From the NCBI RefSeq assembly GCF_008728515.1, contig NC_044986.1:116548313-116612312 (forward strand): 64,000 nucleotides of DNA, written 5' to 3'. The notes beneath the pieces are model-generated. The model searched no databases and was not told the origin of the DNA. It saw only the letters and a program-made list of their open reading frames with translations. This document shows, one piece after another, positions 54,416 to 64,000 of this stretch. Within the stretch, counting starts at the first letter, position 1. Each line of letters begins with the position of its first letter. Position numbers and translations under genes: made by a program. Origin of the DNA: Papio anubis (taxonomy: Eukaryota > Chordata > Mammalia > Primates > Cercopithecidae).

Positions 54416-56041
54416 CAGAAGTAATCAGTGTAATGTGTGTACGGCTAGGCTGCTAAAATCACTATTAATAACTTATGATGCCTTAATTTCAAATAAGAGA
54501 AATTCTACATGTAAATTGTTTCAATAATGGAAGGACTTATTTTTATACTTAAAAGGAGCCGAAGCAGAGTGCCTACAGGGCTGGTTAATTCAACTGCTCA
54601 ATGCCATCACAGGAAGCCACATCTCTTTCATTTTACATTGTCCATGATCGGTGTTATTGACTGACTTTTGCTAACTTCCTCCTGTTTGAAAGATAGCTGC
54701 CAAAATTCTAGGTAGAAATGCAGATACATTAATGTTGAGCAGACAAAAAAAGACAGGCCTTATCTTCTTTCTTATTGGTATCTTTTAATTGGTGAGGATA
54801 CCTTTTCCAACACCAGCCACATACTTAACATTCATGACTTATTGCCAGATAGGGCCACATTCCATGGTTAATCAATCACCTCCAGGGGCAATGTGATCAC
54901 CAGGCTACATTAAGATCAATCAGTTAAGCATATGGCATCAGGAAAGCTATTGCAAAGGAAGAAAGAGATGGAAAGAAATGTTAGAAAGAAAAGCTAGAGG
55001 GTACACAATGCTATTCTACAATGTCATTAAAATAAGTACCTATGAACAGGGTAGTAACTAAGTTTCAAATGATATAAAAAGTATAGTTGTTTATTTTATG
55101 TAATTAGTGCTTTCTCAAAACATTGATTCACATCACTCACTAAGATGAGACATTTTTGTAGAGATAATAACCACGTATTTTAATTTCATGAAATTAAAAT
55201 GTGTCTTAAAAGAACATAGACTAAAAATGATCCAGTCTATCCTTGCATTTCTCAACATACCATCCTTCTCCCTCCCAAATAATCGGGAAGTGATCTATCT
55301 ATATGTATTCCAGATTTAAGCTCTGGGCTTTACACATTGAAAAAAATCTGATATTTTACAGTCTAAAACTATGACCCTTACAACTAACCACTGGTTTTCT
55401 ATTGACTCATTTTTATATTGTTCATTATCAGAGACATTAAAATATTTGGCAATCTGAGGGAAATCATTGTTACATATATATTTCCCTAAGATAAAATTAA
55501 ATTTGAGTAAAATATGTATAATGTACATTTTATGAACAAAGAAAAATATTTATTGAACACAAATCTGTTTAAATAATTTTTTGTCTTAAATGATACAAAG
55601 TCAGAAGTTCATCCCTTGACAAATCTACTAACACTTGGAGAACATGCAACCTAGCTTCATCCATGCTCTATCTGTTAAAAGAGGGGGTTGTGGTCCCTAT
55701 TCCTGTCATCAGACAGTTTGAAAAGCTTTTCCCACAAATGAAAGTTTAGCTAAATCCTAGCTTTACCAGTCAACATGCATTTCATTTTAGTTTTGCCCTT
55801 GACTGGATCATAACTTTCGCATAACCTCTGCTCCAAGGTCTCTCACAGAAGGTGTATAGTATGAATGACACTATCATTATTACATCAAAGTTTCTATTTT
55901 CAAAATGGAATAGCCTGCATGTAAAACTAGGTCAACACTGATATAATTCTACAGGGTTTCGTCTTCCTTTTAAGTTTAAAATAGTTCAAAAGAGATTGCA
56001 TGTGGCCCCGCTATCTGTAGCTCAGTAGTTGGTGAGTGATA
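54416..56041. other. Unassigned AT-rich sequence with a perfect palindrome
   Basis: No element recognised over 1.6 kb. A 24-bp perfect palindrome centred on CATG lies at 55177-55200. Confidence 0.45.
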
Positions 56042-56200
56042 GTACATTCTCTGAGATTTGCATTCAACCAGGAGGTAATTTTTTTAAAAACACTCACACC
56101 TATATTTGAAAATTGGAGAAATGACTCATACCCTAAAATATAGTGCCCCATTTTCTCTTTTAGTTTCCTCATTCATTCTATCTCAAATACTGGACTGAAG
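56042..56200. repeat. Unnamed repeat, copy B
   Basis: About 160 bp homologous to copy A at 53245-53317 plus 53862-53945, same orientation, roughly three quarters identical by eye. It has no L1 inside, so it serves as an empty-site paralogue for the nested L1 in copy A. Confidence 0.65.
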
Positions 56201-58707
56201 TTAAAGTTCTTGCATTGTGTTATGAGAAGACAAAAAGAGGTAGATGCTCTGAAAAGGTCATATTTGGTTTTCTAAATAAAGGAATTTTGCAATACTCGTG
56301 CATTGAAACTAAGCTAGAAATATTTTTTGAAGAAGATTTTATATCTTCTTCATATCTAAGAAAATGTATTCTTTTTCCTTCCCTAGGATTTTTTTTTTTT
56401 TTTTAACCATAAGACATTCCCTCCTTAAATAGCCCCCATTCTGTTGTGGAGAAAGAGAGCAGCTGTTGGCCTGTATTATCCACTTCTGAATTTTCACCCT
56501 TATTCAGTTTTACCCAAATGCCAACCTAAAAGCTACTATGAAGAAATTATCTCAGCCCTTATCCAAGACTCTAATATGAGTCATGCTAATAAAAACTAAG
56601 AGATAGATAAGTTTGTATTAAACAGTCATAGGAGACACCAAACTGTTTTTCTAACGTATACATTTTCAGAAAACTGCAAGAATATTATGCTAATTCAGAA
56701 AATATTTCCTCCATTCTTTTGGAATCTTAAAAAATACATCAGCATTATTCTTATTCTTATTGTACTATCATTATTACTATTATCACTACCTTATGCGATA
56801 CAATGGTGGATTATCTCAGAAAATGTGAAAGGAAAAATAAAAATGAAAAAGAAGTCTACTCTGAAGGCTTTTTATCCTAGGAATGCTCGTTTACCTAGCT
56901 ACGGTTGAAACGTATATCAACAGTGGTTGGTAGGACATCCTTCATGACTTTAATTCTTTTGCTTAAGGGGACTTTAGGCAGGAGTTACGTCATATCTTTC
57001 TTTGGAATTACCACGTGGTCTTAAACTGGCCATGTGATATCATTAATCCATTGAACTCATCAGCAAATCACTGGTGGGAGGAAAGAAAGGAAAAATTAGC
57101 TCAAAATGAGACACCAAAGAGCTAGAGAATATTGCTTTCCTCATAAGTAGCTCCTTTATAGGGTGTTTACATAGTTGCTTTAAAATTGCCATAATATTTC
57201 TAATTGTGTCCTAAACAATATTTTACCTCTCACCCGGTTTTTCCTGTTTAGCAGAGCCATTTCCATGATTTGTTGGCTCATTTTTATGTTAAATATTTTA
57301 ACAAGAATGGCTTCGTGACATCAGGGAGTCAGTCAGATATAATGGAGTTCTGCTAACAAGCCTTATAAAAATATAGGAAGCAGATAATAAATCAGACTTA
57401 TATACTTGATAGATAATAACTTGAAATTTGGCATAATTTTTGGAATAATTAAGTATCTATCACGCTACAGCATTTGTGAAACATTAAGAGCTTGGTGCAA
57501 ACAGAAAAAAAATGTCAACCCATATTTAAAGCTGATTTCCTTTATTAAATCAAATAACCAGGTCTCTATGCTGACACATTGGCCATCCTAACTTAGAAAT
57601 ATAGTATAGAGTCCTGAGGGTAACTGCTGGAATTATGACTATTTCCCAGTGTTCTTTCGGAAGCTGGCTAGGTAAATAGAAGCGATGTCAAGTAATTTAA
57701 CCACAGCTGGTGAGGACATTTCATTAGCAGCATTACTATCAATCCTTGGTTACAAGAGTAAATGGAAGTCCTATGAATTATTAATAGCTCTCAGAGCTGA
57801 AAACGTGGCTCACACTTTGCCTTAGGGAAAGAAGTTTGAGAAAGGCAAAGAATGAGAATACTCATCTTTTTTTTCAACAGGAGTTGATTTCTCTACTCAA
57901 AAAAATATCCACAACGTTGAACCCTTGATATAAAACCTGATACTGAGTTTTCCACAAGGTCACCTATATTTAAGTAACATGTTCAGGATTATATAATATG
58001 AGAGTTAAAGCGGAATAATGAGAGTAAACAAAAATTGCAGTGCTAATGACACTTTGATTTGCATGGCATTTTTCATCAGTTAATTCAAAAACGATTGAAT
58101 CTCTTAAAAACTGAAATGTTTTTAAAGAAAATGGCTGACTTTCAGTTAAAAGTTTACTTTTTTAAAAAACCCTGAAACTTCTACTTTAGTCCTATATTCA
58201 AACATAAAATACTCCACTTAAAAACCTTGCCCCTGGTATGCTGTCAAGGGCCTTCATGTTTTATTTTATATGTATATATTCAAATAGGAATTCACTTATG
58301 TTTGTTTAAAATGTATTAGAAAAAAATCAATGTGTGGTCGGTACACATTGCATGTGAATAGTAAACAAATATTTAGTTTGTGAATATAGTCATTGATCCA
58401 CTCATTTTTACCAAGTGATTTCTAGTTGCTAATACTAAACTATACTTCATATTGCCAATGTTTTACCTGATTTTAGAGCAAAGCCACATGATCAAAACCA
58501 AAAGGGAGAAACGGGCCTTCTATTTCTATATTTATAGCCATTTACATTCACAGATGTATATACATAAGCAGTCAAGTCTACCATCATACAAATGCTTAGA
58601 GCATGTTAAATTAAACCCCATCAGGGTACAAATCAGTTTTCCTATTGTAGCTTTTTTCATTTTATTTTTCAACCATAAGGAGTACAGAATCCTAATCAAT
58701 TCTAACT
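56201..58707. other. 2.5 kb of unassigned AT-rich sequence
   Basis: No recognised gene or confident repeat. A T16 run lies at about 56389-56404, and MIR-like wording ('ttaagtaacatgttcaggat') near 57970 is too short to call. Reading frames are under 100 codons. Confidence 0.45.
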
Positions 58708-58920
58708 CATCAAATTTTAGCAGAGTAGTTAAAAGAACAGACTGAAGTATGAGACAACTTAGATTTAAATCTTGACTGCCACTTAACAGACTCTGTGAAC
58801 ATGGAAAGCTACTTTAAGTTTTAGATCTCATTTCTCTCATGTCTAAAATGAACATAGAAGCTCAGAAAGCCTTGGAAAGAGTAATTGCTCAAAACATTAG
58901 CTGCTGTTAATGAAATGATG
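58708..58920 (+). mobile_element. MIR SINE, sense, near full length
   Basis: MIR order is clear: 'gcagagtagttaaaagaaca', 'cttagatttaaatcttgact', 'gccacttaacagactctgtg', 'ctactttaagttttagatct', 'catttctctcatgtctaaaa', 'tgctgttaatgaaatgatga'. Confidence 0.75.
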
Positions 58921-59264
58921 ATTATTTCACAAATTTTAGCTTTCAATTATTATTTCTTACAGAGACTTGAGGAAGCCAAACTAAAGCAAAATTAAATAAA
59001 TAATCTCAATGAGTTTATAGCTTAACCGAATACTAAAATAAGAAAATTGGAACATATTAAATTAATTTGTAATTCAAATAAATAGGCTAACCACACTGAA
59101 AGTTTACTTAGTGTTTGATGAACAGGGGTTCTTAACTTTATTTAATCCATTTTGCTTATCTTTATCTGTCTGAATAGTGCTTTATATGCATAATGTGCAA
59201 TATGCAATATGTTTATGTAATAAACAGACAAAAACTGTTTCTTTGTGAAATCCCAAAGACTTTT
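58921..59264. other. Unassigned AT-rich sequence
   Basis: Nothing recognised. Confidence 0.4.
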
Positions 59265-61690
59265 ATTTTAAAATTGAAATATAACTAACTTCACATGAAA
59301 TTTATTTTTTAAAATGTAAAACTTAGTCAATTTTAGTATATTTACAAGACTTTAAAAACATTACCACTATCTTGTTTTAGAATGTTTCATCACCCCAGAA
59401 AGAAATTTCATACATATTAGCAGTCACTCTCCCTTGTTTCCTCCTTCCCATCTCCCACCCCAACCCCTGGAAACCACTTATCTATTTTCTGTCTCTATAG
59501 ATTTGCCTATTGTGGGAAACTAATGTTAATGGAAGGATTCAAGATGTGGATTTCTGTGCTTCAATTATTTCATTTAGCATAATGTTTCCAAGTTTCATCC
59601 AGGTTGTAGTATGTATCACGACTTCATTTCTATTAGTGGTTGAATTATATTCTGTTTTATGGATATGCCAAATTGTGTTTATCAATTTATCTGTTTATCC
59701 ACTGATGGGCATCTGGATTGTTTCCACCTTTGGATTTATGAACAATGCTGCTAAGAACATCTGTGTGGCCAATATTATCACTTCTCTCAGGGATATATAT
59801 AGAAGGTGAAATACATGTGTTACTGCTATGTTTTAACCTTCTGGGAAACCACAAAACCATTTACCCAAGGGGCCACACAATTTTTCATTCCCGTGGTAAT
59901 GTATGAGTTACATTTTCTCCATTTATCTGTCAACACTTGTTATTGTCTGTATTTTTCATTAGAGCCATTCTAATGGGTGTGAAGTGGTATCTCATTGTGA
60001 ATTGGATTTATATATTCCTAGTGTTAATCATGTTTAACATTTGTTTTTGTATTTATTTGCCATTTACTTATCTTCTAGAGAGAAATATCAATTCAAATCC
60101 TTTGCCAATTTTTATTGGGTTGTCTTTTATTGTTGAGCTATAAGAGTTCTTTATATGTTATGGATAGAAACTTTTTCAGATATATAACTTACAAATATTT
60201 TCTTCTGTAGGTTTTCTTTTCTTTTTCTTGGTGGTGGTCTTTGAAACATGGAAGTTTTATATCTGTGAAGTACAACTTATTTATTTTTTATTTTGTTGCA
60301 TGTTAAATAAGCAATTGCCTAATTCAAGGTCATGAAGACTTAGACCTATGTTTCCCTCTATAAACCTTATATTTTTAGCTTTTAACATTGTCTTTAATCC
60401 ATTTTGAATTAATTGTTGTATATGGTGTGGGTAAGGGCTCAACTTTATTCTCTTGCATATAAATATTTAATTGTCTAGTAACCATTTGTTGAGAAGGTTT
60501 TTATTTTCCTATTGGATTATTTTGGCACACTTGTCAAAAATTAGCAATAAGTGTAAGAGTTTATTTCTGGAATCTCAATTCTATTTTATTGATTCTTATA
60601 CCAGTACCACACTGTCTTGATTACCACTTCTGTTATAACTTTTGAAATCATGAAGTGTGAACTTTCTGACTATTCTTATACATCGAGTTTCTTTTGATTA
60701 TTCTAGATTTCTTGAATCTTCATATGAGTTTTTAGATCAGCTGATCAATTTGTGAGAAAATGGCTAGCTAAGATTTTTGGTGAGTGTGACGTTGAAAAAG
60801 ATCTGTAGACCAATTTGTGGAATATTACCATCTTAACAATATTAACTCTTTCAATTCATGAATATGGGATGTCTTTTCCATCCATCCATCCATCCATCCA
60901 TCCATCCATCCATCCATTATAGGAGTCCATTCCATCATGGTCTCCTATAATTTCTTTCAATTATCCTTTTTTATAGTAACATTAAGACATTTGGAGTACA
61001 AGTCTTGCATTATTTTGTTTAGTTTATTCATAAGTATTTAGTTCCTTTTGATGCTATTGCAAATGAAAGGATTCATTAACTTCAATTTATAATTGCTCAT
61101 TCTAATATAGAGAAATATAATTTACAGTTGCCTGTTAATCATATATTGTGCAACCTTGCTGAACTTTGCTTTTTAGTTCTAATTTTTTATATGTGGATTC
61201 TTTAGGGTTTTCTGAATGTAAAATTGTGTCATCTGTAAATAGATATAGGTAAACTACTCTGGGTACCTTTTATTTCTTTTTCTTGCTGAATTGCCAGTTG
61301 CTAGAGCCTCCAGTACAATATTGAATAGAAGTAGTCAGAGCAGGCATGCTTGTCCTCTTCTTATCTTGTTCTTTCTTAGGGGAAATGTTTTAGTCTTTTC
61401 ACTTGAAGTATAATGATAGATGTGGGTTTTTATAGATGTTTTCTTAGCAGCATGAGTTTTCCCATCAAATTCATCAGTTTTTACTTCATGTATTTTGGGG
61501 ATATAATGCTACATGCATATATATTTATAATTTTATGACTTCTGAATTGACACTTTTTTGTCTTAAAGTCTACTTTGTCTGATACTAGTATAATGTTTCA
61601 TCTCTCAGTTTTGCTTTTATTAACTTTTCGAAGCTTAGTGCTTACCTTTCACACTTTAATCAAAAATTAATCTGTAATTGACTTAGTCTA
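59265..61690 (-). mobile_element. L1M 3'UTR and ORF2, antisense
   Basis: Long antisense L1M segment. 3'UTR text comes first ('acccctggaaaccacttatc', 'catttagcataatgtttcca', 'ggttgtagtatgtatcacga'). ORF2 text follows ('aacaatgctgctaagaacat', 'gccattctaatgggtgtgaa', 'cattttgaattaattgttgt', 'taccagtaccacactgtctt', 'ttgaatagaagtagtcagag'). The copy has many indels. Confidence 0.8.
60877..60917. repeat. (TCCA)n microsatellite inside L1M
   Basis: About ten perfect CATC units expanded within antisense ORF2 sequence, where L1 normally reads 'cttcctatccatgaacatgg'-like text. Likely grown from a short CCATCCAT seed. Confidence 0.93.
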
Positions 61691-62159
61691 TGGCATGAAC
61701 GAGAGGAATTTTTTACTCTCACAATATTCTTCTATGGATTGCCAAATGGCCATGCAACACCATCTACTGCAATAACCATTCTTTCCTCACAAATCCGCTG
61801 TGCTTTTTCTTCATAAATCAATGATCCATTTATATATGCATCTGTAAATAGCCCTTGAAAAATTGGTGTGTTTTCTATCCTTGCATTGAAACCACAGTAT
61901 CTTTATATGGCTTTAGGTAAGCCTTTATATCCCATGTTGTCTTCTTTAAGAATGGCTTAGTGATTCTTTATTCATTATATTTTCTACATCACTACTTGAA
62001 TTTGTTGTACATTTACATAAACTAAACATAATAGAAATACATTGAAATTACAGATCAATATTAGTCTGATTCTTATTTATCAATTCCAGGCCTTCAAAGT
62101 CAAAAAAATTGATAATTAATGTTTTATAAATTGCTTTGTAGATAGTTTACACTTAATTT
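61691..62159. other. Unassigned AT-rich sequence
   Basis: Nothing recognised with confidence; it separates two antisense L1 pieces. Confidence 0.4.
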
Positions 62160-63060
62160 TTAATATTTTCATTTTTAAGAGCAGTTCTGAGTTTACAGCA
62201 AAACTGAGAGGGAGGTACAGAGATTTCTCATATCTTTGCTGCCTAAGCACATGTATAGCCTCTTCCATTATAAATATCCCCCACCAGAGCGGCATGTTTG
62301 TTTTAATTGATAAATGTACATTGACACATCATTATTGCCCAGTGTTCATGGTTCAGATTAGGGTTCACTCTAGTAATGTATGTTCTCTGGGTTTCAATAA
62401 ATATGTCATGACATATATAACCCACCATAGTGTCATATAGACTAGTTCCACTGCCCTAAAAATCCTTTGTGCTCTGCCTATTGGTCCCTTTCTCCCCCAA
62501 CCCCCTTTGTTAGTATTTTAATGGTATATTTCAAATTTCACTTAAATTTTATTAAAAATTAATTTGTATTTGATATAAGTAGTGTTTTTTTAAATGGACT
62601 TTTTCTGTATCAAACTACCTTGCAAAATTTCCTAAACATTTATTTGTCAATTTGAAGTGTCTTGTATTTACAATTATATTATCTGTGAATAATGCCCATT
62701 TTAATTTCACTACACTTACTATGTTATTTATCTATTTTCTTATTTTAGGTCTCTTCCTGGGACCATCAGTATAATATTGATTTAAAGTGGTGGTCATGAA
62801 TATCTTTGTTTACTTCACAATCTTAAAGGGAATGTTTCCAACATTTTACAAATTATGCATACTCATCAGGTCAAATCATTTTTCCTCTAGTTGTTGTTTG
62901 TTGAGGATCATTACCATGAATATATGTGAATATTAAATAATTTTTGGTCTATATTGAGAAGATCAAATATTCTAAGAATTTGTGTGTTTAAAAATGTTGA
63001 GGTCACATAATTTTTGCTATTATATTAACGTGTTATGTGCATTATAGCAGATAGCTAGCA
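62160..63060 (-). mobile_element. L1ME 3'UTR joined to ORF2 text, antisense
   Basis: 62165-62510 matches the same L1ME region as 52556-52880 ('aggtacagagatttctcata', 'ccaccagagcggcatgtttg', 'ttgacacatcattattgccc', 'accatagtgtcatatagact'). From about 62520 the text changes to antisense ORF2 ('tgtaccttgcaaaatttcct'-like, 'attatctgtgaataatgccc'), skipping the 3' part of ORF2, so an internal deletion or two separate fragments is implied. Confidence 0.65.
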
Positions 63061-63483
63061 AGTAGGTAAGTTATACTTACCGACATTGAGATAAATTATA
63101 GCTTGACAGTAATAATTTTTAAATATGTTTTGGATCATTTTAAAAATTTAAAGTGAAACAAAGTTTTGGAAATTTCTTTAGTGAGTTTAATATTAACAAT
63201 GAAGTAAAGATATAAATAGATGCTGTAGAAATGTAGAGGACCATAAGAATATATTATGATTAGCTTTGTATCAATCAATTTTTAAATGTCCATGAAATAC
63301 ACTAAGATTCAGAAAAATATAAATTGCCAAGATTCACATTCATTGAAGCAGAAAATCTAAAGAATTCTATATCTATAACATAAATTTAATAAATAATTAT
63401 GGAACTTTATGCAAAGAAAACTTCAGACCCATTCTCATTTGTGAATCCTAGCTAATATATATTTTTAAAGTAATGCCTATTGT
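63061..63483. other. Unassigned AT-rich sequence
   Basis: Nothing recognised. Confidence 0.4.
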
Positions 63484-63988
63484 ATTCGTTTTCCATTGCT
63501 GCCATAACAAATTATCACAAATTCAGTGTCTTTGAACAGCACAAACACATTGTCTTACTGTTCTGTGGGTCAGAAGTCTGATGCATGCCTCATGAGTTAA
63601 AAATCAAGCAGGGCTAAGTTTCTTCCCTGAGGCTCTAGGGAGGAACATGCTTCCTTGTCCTTCTCAGCTGCAAGAGCCTGCTCACGTTGCCTGGCTGATG
63701 TCACTTTCTTCCATCTTTAAAACCAGCAAAGGCATGTCTCCTTCTACCTGTGCTCCCATCTCTCTTATTTTTTGCAGTTAGTATAGGTTTTCACTTTTGA
63801 GGATTTATGTAGTCATATTAAATTCACCTGAATAATCTTGGCTGACTTCTCTCATTTCATGGTCCTCAACCTTGATCACATCTTCAAAGTTCCCCTTGCC
63901 TTTTAAAGTAACATTAGTCAGAGGTTCCAAGGATTAGAGCATGGACACTATTAGGGAGCCATTATTCTACCTACTGCATTCATCTCTC
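63484..63988 (-). mobile_element. MaLR-type LTR (MLT1-like), antisense
   Basis: Reversed MaLR text: 'ttccattgctgccataacaa', 'ctgtgggtcagaagtctgat', 'ctgaggctctagggaggaac', 'ttccatctttaaaaccagca', 'ggttccaaggattagagcat', ending 'ccattattctacctactgca'. Confidence 0.7.
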
Positions 63989-64000
63989 CAAATATAGATA

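Overview
This window is nuclear DNA of a catarrhine primate. The repeats point to an Old World monkey rather than an ape. Two young antisense AluY copies (10840-11136 and 14591-14872) share bases I associate with cercopithecoid AluY subfamilies: GGCCGGATCTCAGCTC in place of the human AluY GGCGCGATCTCGGCTC, CGGCTAGTTTTTTG, and ACAGGCTT before the terminal GCCACCGCGCCCGGCC. I know this pattern from memory and have not tested it by alignment.

I found no protein-coding gene, exon, tRNA, rRNA or small RNA gene that I can defend. Every open frame is short, and nearly all read through Alu, L1, Tigger or simple repeats. The window is best read as intergenic or deep intronic sequence built by successive transposon insertions. 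Much of the rest is AT-rich DNA I do not recognise.

Layout. 1-2.5 kb: an antisense LINE-1 with an intact-looking 5' end (5'UTR plus the start of a dead ORF1), lying in the 3' part of an older L1. 2.5-9 kb: MIR, a MaLR LTR, L2, an Alu, an L1 3' end and a small minisatellite. 9.3-17.5 kb: an MLT1 LTR split by an Alu, young AluY copies, a 440-bp polypyrimidine tract, and an ERV1-like solo LTR. 17.5-29.5 kb: L2 and MIR remnants, an inverted (twin-primed) L1, two Alus in one target site, a DNA transposon, and long unassigned AT-rich DNA. 29.5-39.8 kb: a decayed sense L1M/HAL1, then antisense L1M/L1ME pieces carrying younger L1, Alu and Tigger fragments. 40.15-43.5 kb: an almost complete, inactivated Tigger1 transposon holding an L1 and an Alu. 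44-49 kb: an Alu, an L1PA, an AT-rich palindromic tract with duplicated flanks, and an MLT1 LTR. 52-54.4 kb: antisense L1M/L1ME invaded by MER2, a short L1 with a 25-bp target duplication, and an unnamed ~180-bp element that itself holds an L1 with a likely 3' transduction. 59.3-64 kb: more antisense L1M/L1ME and a terminal MaLR LTR.

The interesting content is mechanistic. It includes a 3'-transducing L1 with an 'empty' paralogous site 2.4 kb away, an AluY ending in an inverted copy of its own interior, twin priming, repeated use of one integration site, an unstable AT palindrome with duplicated flanks, and an unclassified repeat present twice. I saw no sign of a new gene system. Subfamily names are from recognition of consensus-like text and need RepeatMasker confirmation.
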